From Psychrobacter maritimus (lineage in GTDB: Bacteria > Pseudomonadota > Gammaproteobacteria > Pseudomonadales > Moraxellaceae), in the NCBI RefSeq assembly GCF_904846345.1, contig NZ_CAJHAJ010000006.1, positions 62,001 through 126,000 of the forward strand: a stretch of DNA of 64,000 nucleotides. Reading direction: 5' to 3'. Of the stretch, positions 10,465 to 21,289 are shown one piece after another; positions within the stretch are counted from its first letter, which is position 1, and every line of letters begins with the position of its first letter. The translations under genes were made by a program, and so were the position numbers. The notes under the pieces were generated by a model. The model did no database searches. It was given only the letters and a program-made list of their open reading frames with translations, and was not told the origin of the DNA.

Positions 10465-10663
10465 GAGAGTTATCTCCTCACATTAGATAATAGAGGCTTG
10501 ACGCATATCACCTGTTTGTAATAATTAATCATAGCTGTTATTAATATCTTGGACTAATAATAGCTACAACGTAAATGGGTTATGACAAACGGCCATTATG
10601 CTATGACTCGTTTTATTACTGCTCAAAATTTTATTGCTTAACTGTTTATGTTTTTAACCGCTA

Positions 10664-11434
10664 TTAACGTGGCTTTTTATCTGCTTTAGCCAATGCTTTA
10701 AGCCACTTTGCTTGCTCTACCGTTGGGGTAAACGCTTGCCATAAATCGGGACGCCGCGCTTGCGTGCGGCTGACCTGTTGGCTAAAGCGCCACTTAGCGA
10801 TATTGGCATGATGTCCTGAAAGCAATACTTCAGGAACCGCCATACCAGCAAACTCATGCGGCTTAGTATAATGTGGACAATCAAGCAAGCCATCGACGAA
10901 CGAGTCTTGCTCAGCTGACTTATCATCACCCATAATATCAGGCAGACGACGTATCACACTATCCATCAGTACCATGGCTGGTAGCTCACCACCCGTTAAG
11001 ACATAATCACCGAGCGATATCTCCATGTCGACATACTGCGACAGTAAGCGCTCATCAATACCTTCGTAACGACCGCATAATAAAATCATGCCATCGTACT
11101 CAGTCATACTGACCACACTACTCTCGCTGAGCGTTTTGCCTTGTGGTGACATATATATCACCGGACAATGCTCACTATCGACACGGCAGCCGTGCTGACT
11201 GGCTCGTAGGCGGGCATCCTCAATGGCTTGGGATAATGGCTCAGCCATCATCACCATGCCAGGACCGCCGCCATACGGGCGCTCATCAATACGGCGATAA
11301 TTATCAGTGGTATAATCACGCGGGTTGATGCATTCAATCGTGACTTGCTCCTGAGTGACTGCCCGTCCCGTGATTCCAAACTCACGAATCGTGGCAAACA
11401 TTTCAGGGAAAATACTAATCACGGCAAAATACAT
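10664..11434 (-). CDS. trmD: tRNA (guanine-N1)-methyltransferase
   Basis: SPOUT-class enzyme that methylates G37 of tRNAs with SAM and prevents frameshifting. The deep-trefoil-knot motifs are present: [14 protein letters not shown] and [17 protein letters not shown]. The frame opens further upstream (11494), but alignment to family N-termini places the start at the Met beginning [13 protein letters not shown] at 11434, giving 256 aa. It lies between rimM and rplS in the translation operon, with 199 bp before rplS. Confidence 0.97.
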   Translation of the reverse strand: MYFAVISIFPEMFATIREFGITGRAVTQEQVTIECINPRDYTTDNYRRIDERPYGGGPGMVMMAEPLSQAIEDARLRASQHGCRVDSEHCPVIYMSPQGKTLSESSVVSMTEYDGMILLCGRYEGIDERLLSQYVDMEISLGDYVLTGGELPAMVLMDSVIRRLPDIMGDDKSAEQDSFVDGLLDCPHYTKPHEFAGMAVPEVLLSGHHANIAKWRFSQQVSRTQARRPDLWQAFTPTVEQAKWLKALAKADKKPR

Positions 11435-11581
11435 CTGATGTCTACTTGCACAATGGATAACAGTGGCTAAATAAATCGGTGTGACTATTAACAATTTTTA
11501 ATGATAAAGCCGAAACTTATCTCACTACAGCTTGTCTTAATAAGACCTTATTAACCATTACTGATTAATAATTGCTTATTA

Positions 11582-12115
11582 TTAATAATCACTTGGCCAT
11601 GCCACAAGCACGGTTTTTTCAGTCATATTGACTTCAATCACTGTTTGCTTATGCCACGGTATCAGGCGCTCTTCTTTATCCAAACTGTCTGAATTTGCCG
11701 TTACGCGCATGATGTCATGGGCTCCGGTTTCAAACATTTCAGTGATATTGCCTAGATACTCATCTTGCTCATTTATCACGCGCAAGCTGACCAAATCCGA
11801 CCAATAATATTCGTCTTCCGCTGTTTCTGGCAAAACGTTTTGTTCGACCCAAAGGGTTACCCCATTCATGGTCTCAGCAAGGTTACGGTCAGGGATTTGC
11901 TCAAATTGAGCGACAATGCCTGTCCCTTGCTCACGCCAAGCCTTTACGGTCAAAGGCTTCATGCCAGTAGCAGTTTTCATCCACCAAGGCTGCATGTCAA
12001 ATATTGCCGTACGATCATCCGTATCGCTAAATACCCACAGCCAGCCTTTAATGCCATAAGGCTTTTTTAGCTGACCGATTTTCATAAGTGCACTAGCGTT
12101 TGGAACAGATGACAT
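11582..12115 (-). CDS. rimM: 16S rRNA processing protein RimM
   Basis: 30S subunit maturation factor that binds ribosomal protein S19. The 177-aa length is normal. The N-terminal RimM barrel contains IGQLKKPYGIKGWLWVFS, and the C-terminal PRC-barrel contains YYWSDLVSLRV and ETGAHDIMRV. A later Met (in MKIGQLKKPYG) is an alternative start, since the upstream Shine-Dalgarno signal is weak. It lies 180 bp after rpsP, within which a 19-bp tandem duplication is found. Confidence 0.95.
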   Translation of the reverse strand: MSSVPNASALMKIGQLKKPYGIKGWLWVFSDTDDRTAIFDMQPWWMKTATGMKPLTVKAWREQGTGIVAQFEQIPDRNLAETMNGVTLWVEQNVLPETAEDEYYWSDLVSLRVINEQDEYLGNITEMFETGAHDIMRVTANSDSLDKEERLIPWHKQTVIEVNMTEKTVLVAWPSDY

Positions 12116-12161
12116 AACGGCTAACCTAACAATAATTAAAACAGCAATGCTGAATACAGTT

Positions 12162-12199
12162 CAATCAAAAGCGATAAACGCAATCAAAAGTAATAAACA
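12162..12199. repeat. 19-bp tandem duplication upstream of rimM
   Basis: CAATCAAAAGCGATAAACG (12162-12180) is directly followed by CAATCAAAAGTAATAAACA (12181-12199), 16 of 19 bases identical. It lies in the rpsP-rimM spacer. Confidence 0.8.
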
Positions 12200-12295
12200 G
12201 TTAATGGCGCACCCTGGTCAGACCAGTTACGCTATGTTTTCTAAAGTCGACTAATAAACGCAAACATCACGCTATCAGTACTTAGTAGCCAAAAC

Positions 12296-12565
12296 TTAAG
12301 CAGTTGCTTCAGTTTGAGCTACAGACTTGTTATAAGCTTTTGCTAATGAAGCAACGCGATCTGAAGGTTGTGCACCTTTAGCGATCCACGCATTGTACGC
12401 TTCCATGTTTAGGCGTACTGCTTCTTCAGACTCTTTAGCGAGTGGGTTAAAAAAGCCGATGTTTTCAATGTAGCGACCGTCACGCGCGCGGCGTTGATCA
12501 GCAACAACTACTTGATAAAATGGGCGTTTCTTGGCACCGCCCCGTGCTAAACGAATAACAACCAT
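12296..12565 (-). CDS. rpsP: 30S ribosomal protein S16
   Basis: An 89-aa 30S subunit protein that opens the operon. [22 protein letters not shown] and the [14 protein letters not shown] block are diagnostic of S16. The length is normal. The operon promoter must lie in the 286 bp between this start and the divergent histidine kinase gene. Many bacteria have ffh upstream of rpsP; here it is absent. Confidence 0.98.
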   Translation of the reverse strand: MVVIRLARGGAKKRPFYQVVVADQRRARDGRYIENIGFFNPLAKESEEAVRLNMEAYNAWIAKGAQPSDRVASLAKAYNKSVAQTEATA

Positions 12566-12851
12566 GTGAATTCTCTCTTTCGCAGGTATACCAAAAAGGG
12601 CATAATTATATCACAGTCTTGTTTTATTGAAAACATAAACTGTGCTTATTTAATTATTTATTAACAATAGCTTAAATAGCAATGCATGTAAAACATAATT
12701 CATAGTTCGTGGTCTATTTATTGGGCTTGACCCTATTAAATTGGCTACTAATTCTATCGGTAAAGCCAACAACCGCATTATTTGATTATGCTATCCTACA
12801 AGCAAACGCTAAGACCAAACCCTACTATCAAACCGCACAACTTGGACTCTT

Positions 12852-14324
12852 ATGACCACACCAAAATCGCAACCTCGGCGCAAAGGTCGGCTTGCCCGCT
12901 CCTACTCCAACACTTGGCTGACCACCTTAATGGTGGCGTTTATTGTCATCATCAGTGTCGGGGTATCGATTTCGTTTTTTTGGCGTAGTCTGTATTTACC
13001 CGAGCTTAAAAACCATGCGCGCTATCTGACCAGCGAATTACGCTTAATGAACAGCGTCAACCAAGACTGGAAACATAACCCTGCCGTGCGGCAATGGATT
13101 TATCAGCACTCGCACGTGGTGGTGGTCAATAATCCTAGCGACTTTCCAACGATAGAAGATAAAGCCTTTGTTGGCGTGTTTACCGATGTGCTACAACGCG
13201 AAATTGGCGCGCAGTTGGGGCGGCCAGTAGAAGTGTATTTTAAGTTTAAACCAACGCCGCAGCTGTGGGTACAAGACAGCCGTGATACCAGCTTTTGGAT
13301 TCGCGAACCAGTGGTATATTACTCGCAATATAGCCCTGCGCTACTATGGTTATTCTTAGTAGGCCTGCCTATTTTGACCTTGCTGACTATTATTTTATTG
13401 GCACGGCAATTAAATCGTCCGTTACGGTATTTGCAACGCGCAGCAACCAATTATATTCGCTTGGGTCATGCCACTACGTTACCGACCCATAACGGACCGA
13501 CTGAAATACGCCAAGTTAATATGGCATTTAACCGTTTATTTACCACTCTGAATCAAGCGCAAAAAGAGCGGACGATTATGCTAGCCGGTATCTCGCACGA
13601 TTTGCGCACACCGCTAACCCGTATGCGCTTGACCGCTGAGATGCTGCCTGATGATTTTTTCCGTGAAGGTTTGATTTACGATATCGAGGATATGGATGCG
13701 ATTTTAGAGCAGTTTATCTCCTTTATGAAAGATGGTTCCGATGAGCCGGTACGTTTGACCAATTTAGATACCATCTTTAATGAAATCATGGTGCAATTTG
13801 CGCCGCTGGAATTTATTTACCAGTCTGAATGTCACAAAGTGGTTCCTATACGGCCGATGTCAATTAAACGCTTGGTTATCAATCTGGTCAATAATGCCAA
13901 GCGTTACGGCAAAGCACCGATTTATTTATCAGCGACCGTCGTACCGACCTTTATAGAGACGGCTGAGATAGAAGACAGCGATGTGGTGACTGAAAACGAG
14001 GTCAATAAAGAAGCAAAAGAGCAATTGGTGATATGTGTGCGCGACTGTGGCGATGGGGTCGCAGAAGACCAGTTAGAGCGTGTCATGCAACCGTTTGAGC
14101 GTGGCGAATCAGCGCGTACCACGCAAGGTAGCGGGCTTGGTCTGGCGATTGTCGACCGTATTGCGCGCTTACATCATGGGACGGTTGAGGCGATTAATCA
14201 TCCAGATGGCGGGCTACAAGTCTGTGTGCGCATCCCACTCATCTCTAAAGTGGCAGGTGAGCCGCCATTAGATGTTGAAAACGACAAATCATCTATCCCT
14301 GATGATAATATAAATAATCTGTAG
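12852..14324 (+). CDS. EnvZ-like sensor histidine kinase, orphan
   Basis: A 490-aa inner-membrane kinase. TM1 spans about 22-44, a periplasmic sensor about 45-160, TM2 about 162-184, then a HAMP linker and the dimerisation/phosphoacceptor box GISHDLRTPLTRMRL with His249. The ATP-binding domain shows the N-box (NLVNNAKRYGK), DCGDGVAE and GSGLGLAI. The H-box sequence is that of EnvZ, which partners OmpR. No response-regulator gene adjoins it in this window, and the nearest OmpR-type gene is bfmR, which has its own kinase. An insertion rich in Glu and Val (about 360-392) interrupts the ATPase domain. The 3' end runs into a tandem repeat. Confidence 0.85.
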   Translation: MTTPKSQPRRKGRLARSYSNTWLTTLMVAFIVIISVGVSISFFWRSLYLPELKNHARYLTSELRLMNSVNQDWKHNPAVRQWIYQHSHVVVVNNPSDFPTIEDKAFVGVFTDVLQREIGAQLGRPVEVYFKFKPTPQLWVQDSRDTSFWIREPVVYYSQYSPALLWLFLVGLPILTLLTIILLARQLNRPLRYLQRAATNYIRLGHATTLPTHNGPTEIRQVNMAFNRLFTTLNQAQKERTIMLAGISHDLRTPLTRMRLTAEMLPDDFFREGLIYDIEDMDAILEQFISFMKDGSDEPVRLTNLDTIFNEIMVQFAPLEFIYQSECHKVVPIRPMSIKRLVINLVNNAKRYGKAPIYLSATVVPTFIETAEIEDSDVVTENEVNKEAKEQLVICVRDCGDGVAEDQLERVMQPFERGESARTTQGSGLGLAIVDRIARLHHGTVEAINHPDGGLQVCVRIPLISKVAGEPPLDVENDKSSIPDDNINNL

Positions 14325-14376
14325 ATAAATGATCTGTAGATAAATGATCTGTAGATAAATGATCTGTAGATAAACA
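14310..14376. repeat. 15-bp tandem repeat overlapping the kinase stop codon
   Basis: Three exact copies of GTAGATAAATGATCT (14321-14335, 14336-14350, 14351-14365) are followed by a partial fourth copy (14366-14376). A diverged partial copy (14310-14320) precedes them. The TAG stop of the EnvZ-like kinase is the second to fourth base overlap of the first unit. Confidence 0.9.
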
Positions 14377-14451
14377 ATAATGACATCACAGCCAAAGTTT
14401 GGTTAATAGTTATTCATTGTGAATTATTAGTTGTCAGCCAAACGAGCCGTA

Positions 14452-14631
14452 CTACTCTCTAGTACCAATGATAGGCGGAATATACTCCGCACTATTGGTA
14501 AAGGCTAAAGGCTGGGTTATTTCATTCTGCGCAGCCTTTAGCGTCTCAGTGCTGGTTGGCTGTTGCAGGAATAAATAATAACCGAGCGCTGCTGCGTTCA
14601 ATACCACTAAACCACCAAATAAATACGGCAT
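14452..14631 (-). CDS. small single-pass membrane protein, unknown
   Basis: A 59-codon ORF from an ATG at 14631 to a TAG at 14452. A very strong ribosome binding site, GAGGAGG, lies about eight bases upstream, which argues for real translation. The product begins MPYLFGGLVVLNAAALGYYLF, a single hydrophobic segment with almost no charged flank, followed by a polar tail of about 36 residues ending IPPIIGTRE. This looks like an inner-membrane-anchored peptide with a soluble tail. No family is recognised. It lies between the EnvZ-like kinase and bfmS, 178 bp downstream of bfmS on the same strand. Confidence 0.7.
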   Translation of the reverse strand: MPYLFGGLVVLNAAALGYYLFLQQPTSTETLKAAQNEITQPLAFTNSAEYIPPIIGTRE

Positions 14632-14809
14632 CCTTTGCCCTCCTCTATTTTTAATCTGCTTTAAAAGCTGTCATAAACCATCAGTTGTTAATTAATCATT
14701 AAACACGGCTTTTTTAACCAATGATGTATCAGCTTCTACCAGTCACACTACCAAAACAAGTTTAAGCACTTTTAATGCCTAGTAATCATTGCCATTCAAA
14801 TAGACTTAA

Positions 14810-16495
14810 TTAAGCATCAAAATCGCGGTTGCTTTTTTCTTGGGTAAGCTCATCAGCAGCAAGCACTTGGGTCAATGGTTTGATAGGCCAGGTCATGACA
14901 AAGCGGGCGCCGCCAAGCTCACGGCTCTCGCCGACTTTCATATTGCCATTAAACCAAAAGGCGATACGCGACACAATAGACAGACCTAAACCATAGCCAC
15001 CAGACGCTCGGGTACGGCTATCGTCCAGGCGTGAAAACGGAATAAAGACTTTTTCACGGTCTTCTTCTGGAATACCGTGACCGTCATCTTCCACACTGAC
15101 AAAAGCATTGCCTTTTTTGACCCCAGCACTAATGATAATGGTCGTCTCTGCATAACGTAGCGCGTTACCGGCTAGATTCTGAATTACCCGATGTAGATAA
15201 CGTCTATCGGCAACCGCCGTTACTTTAGCATTGGGCAGGTTGGTCACTATTTTGATAGGCTTACCTAAAGCATTGGTTTCACGCTCAATTTGCTCGAGCA
15301 ACTCTCGCAAATTGACCGGCTCTAAATCTAGTTTCGGTGAGCCCTCTTCAAGCTTGGCGTAAGTTAAAATCTCATCAATCAAGCCGTTAAGCGCTTCGAT
15401 ATCCTCATCAATAAAATCACGCTGCATAAAGCGTGAATCTTCATCATCAGTATCTGCCAGCATATCGACGGCAAAACGAATACGAGCAACGGGTGTACGC
15501 AGTTCATGCGATACCGCACGCGTCAGCTCACGCTGCGATTCAATCAGACGCTTAATATGTGCTGTCATCGCATTAAAGGTCGCAGATAAGCGCGCAATCT
15601 CATCTTGGCCGATGACCTGCACTTTAATATCAAGATTGCCTTTACTAACCTCGTTGACACCGACTTGAATCAATTGCAATTTGCGTTCGAGCGGGAAAAT
15701 AAGCGCATATACGCCCAAGCTGATTAAAAACATACTAATCAAAATCATACTAACAATCAGATTGAGCGGGAACCAGTTAAATAACGGCACCGGACCAATT
15801 AAAATCGCCATATCATTGATTTCAGACGGTACAACGACTTTGATTGAGGAGTTACTTTTACTGGTATTGGTATCTTGTAATAAAATGACCACCTCATCGC
15901 GGCGCAAACGTGCCATCTGATCCGGATCTAAATTGAGCGTAGTGACCGCTTTAAATTCTAAGGGAAAAGCAAACTTTTTCTCTAGCTCAGCCAAGCGCGC
16001 CCGCTTATCAGACAAGGTAGCATGGTACGATAAGTCATCGAGCAAAAATACAGCGATGGCACGTACTTGTTGTTCAGTCACTTGCGATATGCGCGCCGTT
16101 AAAACATTTAGATTGTCTGGCAAACGATAATAGACATCGGCATAAACAGGCTGGCTGACATAGCGAACGACAGTATTGCCTTTCTCAAAGCGCCGCAGCT
16201 CACTGGCATTAAAATCGACCTCATTAATCGGCACAATACTAAATTCTGCGCCAAATAAGCTACTCGCATCAGACAACCAATATTCGCGCTGAGAGTCACT
16301 CTCTTGATGCGCAATGCCTTCACTGACAATATGAAAGGCACCCGTCGCCATGTTTTCACGGTAAGACTGCACGCGCTCTTTATTGATGGTGTCCATCAAT
16401 AATTGGGCGAACAATGCCACACACAAGCAGACTATCAATAGTCCGGCATAGATACGAACAAAAATACTATGTTTAAGAGAAGAAACTAATGACAT
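14810..16495 (-). CDS. bfmS: BfmS-like sensor histidine kinase
   Basis: Membrane histidine kinase partnered with BfmR; in Acinetobacter, BfmRS controls envelope stress, capsule and biofilm. Counted from the ATG at 16495 (561 aa), TM1 is about 12-33, a large periplasmic domain about 35-240, TM2 about 244-267, then HAMP. The phosphoacceptor motif SHELRTPVARIR has its His near 330. The N-box (NLAGNALRYAE), DDGHGIPEEDRE and GGYGLGLSIV complete the ATPase. The frame opens at a TTG (16510), but the ATG beginning MSLVSSL is preferred. It lies downstream of bfmR, with a terminator-like hairpin between them. The RstB-like overall layout agrees. Confidence 0.88.
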   Translation of the reverse strand: MSLVSSLKHSIFVRIYAGLLIVCLCVALFAQLLMDTINKERVQSYRENMATGAFHIVSEGIAHQESDSQREYWLSDASSLFGAEFSIVPINEVDFNASELRRFEKGNTVVRYVSQPVYADVYYRLPDNLNVLTARISQVTEQQVRAIAVFLLDDLSYHATLSDKRARLAELEKKFAFPLEFKAVTTLNLDPDQMARLRRDEVVILLQDTNTSKSNSSIKVVVPSEINDMAILIGPVPLFNWFPLNLIVSMILISMFLISLGVYALIFPLERKLQLIQVGVNEVSKGNLDIKVQVIGQDEIARLSATFNAMTAHIKRLIESQRELTRAVSHELRTPVARIRFAVDMLADTDDEDSRFMQRDFIDEDIEALNGLIDEILTYAKLEEGSPKLDLEPVNLRELLEQIERETNALGKPIKIVTNLPNAKVTAVADRRYLHRVIQNLAGNALRYAETTIIISAGVKKGNAFVSVEDDGHGIPEEDREKVFIPFSRLDDSRTRASGGYGLGLSIVSRIAFWFNGNMKVGESRELGGARFVMTWPIKPLTQVLAADELTQEKSNRDFDA

Positions 16496-16650
16496 ACGTG
16501 CCGTGACCAACCTAATTTAGAAAAAATATTAATCGATAATAAATGATTATGGCATTTTTTACCTGATACTAGATATCTAGCATCGATAATTATCGCTCAA
16601 TTAAAGCACATAACACAGCATTTAAGTTTAAAAATTAAAATTTAGGCCAT

Positions 16651-16677
16651 AAAAAACCAGCATGACGCTGGTTTTTT
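16651..16677. terminator. hairpin with T-tract between bfmR and bfmS
   Basis: AAAAAACCAGC (16651-16661) pairs perfectly with GCTGGTTTTTT (16667-16677) around a 5-nt loop. It lies 46 bp past the bfmR stop and about 155 bp ahead of bfmS, so it should limit readthrough from bfmR into bfmS. Confidence 0.85.
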
Positions 16678-16722
16678 ATTAAAAGGTGATGCAGACTAAA
16701 TACTTGTATCAAAGATAAAGTA

Positions 16723-17439
16723 TTAATTGCCTTCTTTAACGAACAAATACCCTTTACTACGGACGGTTTTGATACGTTTAGGATTTTCTGGATCATCGCC
16801 GATTTTTGGACGGATACGCGAGATGCGTACGTCAATTGAGCGATCCTGACCGTCATATTCGATACCACGTAGGCGCTCAAAGATATCTTCACGTGACAAG
16901 ATACGACCGGCATTAGAAGCCAATAACCATAATAGGTCATATTCTGCACTGGTGAAATCAACCAGCTCATCACCTAGATTCACTGAACGACCACCGTTAT
17001 CGATGACCAATTCACCAAACTCTAAACGCTGTGGCACATCTTCTGATGGCGCGTTTTCTGAGCGACGTAATAATGCACGAATACGCGCGAGCAATACACG
17101 TGGCTGCGCAGGTTTGGCAACATAGTCGTCAGCGCCCATCTCAAGACCCAATACCTGATCCATATCTTCTGTGCGCGCGGTCAGCATCAAAATTGGATTC
17201 TGATAGTGTGGACGTACCTCACGGCATACGGTTAAACCATCACTACCAGGAAGCATGACATCAAGCACGACCAAATCTGGTTGTTCGTTGACAATACGAC
17301 GAATGGCGCGATTACCATCAGTTTCAATTGCCACTTCTAAACCGTTTTTGACCAAATAATCTTGGGTCAACATGGCCAGACGCTCGTCATCCTCAACAAT
17401 CAAGATTCGGGGGGTGTTGTCTTCTTCATTCGTTGTCAT
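16723..17439 (-). CDS. bfmR: BfmR-type response regulator (OmpR/PhoB family)
   Basis: A 238-aa DNA-binding response regulator. The receiver domain (about 10-125) has the acidic pair in LIVEDDERL, phosphoacceptor Asp60 in LVVLDVMLPG and the Lys of DDYVAKP. The C-terminal winged-helix domain holds EYDLLWLLASNAGRILSRED and DVRISRIRPKIGDDPENPKR. The sequence closely follows Acinetobacter BfmR throughout, which supports the specific name. The upstream region is long (more than 600 bp to the atp terminator) and contains a 15-bp tandem repeat and an ACTATA-N3-TATAGT palindrome at 17600-17614 that could be an operator. Confidence 0.93.
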   Translation of the reverse strand: MTTNEEDNTPRILIVEDDERLAMLTQDYLVKNGLEVAIETDGNRAIRRIVNEQPDLVVLDVMLPGSDGLTVCREVRPHYQNPILMLTARTEDMDQVLGLEMGADDYVAKPAQPRVLLARIRALLRRSENAPSEDVPQRLEFGELVIDNGGRSVNLGDELVDFTSAEYDLLWLLASNAGRILSREDIFERLRGIEYDGQDRSIDVRISRIRPKIGDDPENPKRIKTVRSKGYLFVKEGN

Positions 17440-18062
17440 TGTTATATCCTCTAATACATCTAATTTAAAAGCAGTAAAAGTAAGAGCGGTAAATTAATAG
17501 CACCGTAACTTAATCGATCCGTAACCTGTTGCAATCGATGCCGTTATAACGGTTACAAACTTGGTAGCACAGTATACTATTAAACACACAGCTTCCTATA
17601 CTATAGCTTATAGTTGTTAACAAAACCTATAAACTACACCCATTAAAACTTTAGTTTGCGTCCAAAAATTATACCCTTTATCCTGATAAAAAGGCATAGA
17701 GCATTATTTATATGAAATAAGCGTTTGCTGCTAATCAGCCAAACGTCCTGCCCTACTGAACCTCTCACTCATATAGATATAATTAGGACACTCTTTTAAG
17801 AATGCATTTTATAAGAATGCATTTTATAAGAATGCATGTAACGAAAATCTGTGTAAGAAACTTTTATCGTGACCAAATTTTTATCTAACCCCTAATATAA
17901 CCATATATTGTCATTGTCGCTAGTGACTTCTCATTCATTTACTAAAAATTGGTTGGTTATTAAGAATTCTTGCGTGATATAGCAACCTTCTATGTATAGC
18001 CTTTGCACATTAAAATTGATATATAAATAAGCAAAAATACTAGCTATCAGAACAACAGGTAT
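17440..18062. other. long intergenic region upstream of bfmR
   Basis: No convincing ORF. It contains the palindrome ACTATAGCTTATAGT at 17600-17614 (6-bp arms) and a 15-bp tandem repeat at 17798-17837. It is AT-rich, and the bfmR promoter must lie near the bfmR-proximal end. Confidence 0.5.
17798..17837. repeat. 15-bp tandem repeat, 2.7 copies
   Basis: AAGAATGCATTTTAT is present at 17798-17812 and 17813-17827, followed by a partial copy to 17837. Each unit contains the palindrome ATGCAT. It lies about 360 bp upstream of the bfmR start. Confidence 0.85.
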
Positions 18063-18094
18063 AAAAAAACAGCCCATGATGGACTGTTTTTTTA
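18063..18094 (-). terminator. terminator of the atp operon
   Basis: ACAGCCCAT and ATGGACTGT form a nearly perfect stem flanked by A and T tracts, 53 bp beyond the atpC stop on the minus strand. Confidence 0.85.
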
Positions 18095-18146
18095 TTATTG
18101 TAGAAAAGTTAAAGAAATACTCTAACCTTTGCTACAAAGTATAAAA

Positions 18147-18563
18147 CTAAGCGCGGTTTTTGTATTTACGGATAGTCTGTAGCTGGGCGACTGACTCAGC
18201 CAATGAAGCCAAGGCAGCATTGGTCTGTACAGTATCAGTTTGGTTGACCAGCATTTGCTCAGCTTTCTTACGTGCTTCAACGATTTTACTTTCGTCAAGG
18301 TTATGTGCACGCATGGCAGTATCAGCAAGTACGGTGACCATTTTTGGCTGTACTTCTAACACGCCGCCTGAGACGTAAATCACTTCTTCTTCACCGTTAG
18401 GCGTTTGGACGCGCATTGCACCTGGCTTTAGCAAAGTAATAAGCGGAGTGTGACCTGGCAATATACCAATCTCGCCTTCGGTACCACTAGCTATTAACAT
18501 GCTAATTTCGCCTGAATACAACTCTTCACGAGCACTTACGACGCGACATTGTAACGTTGCCAT
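18147..18563 (-). CDS. atpC: F1F0 ATP synthase epsilon subunit
   Basis: Central-stalk subunit and ATPase inhibitor of the F1 sector, 138 aa. The N-terminal beta-sandwich is recognisable from ISMLIASGTEGEIGILPGHTPLIT and VYVSGGVLEVQP-type strands, and the C-terminal two-helix regulatory part runs from about residue 88. It is the last gene of the operon, 115 bp after atpD, and is followed by the operon terminator. Confidence 0.97.
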   Translation of the reverse strand: MATLQCRVVSAREELYSGEISMLIASGTEGEIGILPGHTPLITLLKPGAMRVQTPNGEEEVIYVSGGVLEVQPKMVTVLADTAMRAHNLDESKIVEARKKAEQMLVNQTDTVQTNAALASLAESVAQLQTIRKYKNRA

Positions 18564-18678
18564 ACTTAATTCCTTACCATCAAAGCGCGATCAAAAAACA
18601 GTAAAAACTGCGATGCGTTACTGAAGAGTAGATACAAGGTTTATATTATACCTAATCGTTAGTCAATACGAGTACAAC

Positions 18679-21044
<2,366 letters not shown>

Positions 21045-21177
21045 AATGATTCCAATATAAGAGGGTTAAAAAGCATGGGCGTATGCAACAATCATTTAAT
21101 ATAAAACACTGAACTTATTGGATAATGTCTTTACATTTTGTGGCATGACGCAATCTTAGACCATTGCTGGTTAAAAC

Positions 21178-21239
21178 AGTGGCGCTGCTATCTTAAAAGA
21201 GAACTCCTTAAAAGAAACCTTATCAGATAATGCGCCACT
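21178..21239 (-). promoter_or_regulatory. stem-loop in the atpA-atpG spacer
   Basis: AGTGGCGC (21178-21185) pairs with GCGCCACT (21232-21239). A second helix just inside pairs TATCT with AGATA, and the loop contains two CCTTAAAAGA-like direct repeats. In mRNA sense (minus strand) the structure ends with a CTGTTTTAACC stretch. It may be an mRNA processing or attenuation element that adjusts subunit stoichiometry. Confidence 0.5.
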
Positions 21240-21289
21240 TTTTGCACCCTAAACTAGAGTGCTAACCAACTCAGGCTTAACCCGTTAAA

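Noticed and set aside
14310-14376. Possible CRISPR-like array (also at 37262-37325)
   Set aside because: Units are contiguous with no spacers, so they are tandem repeats, not CRISPR.
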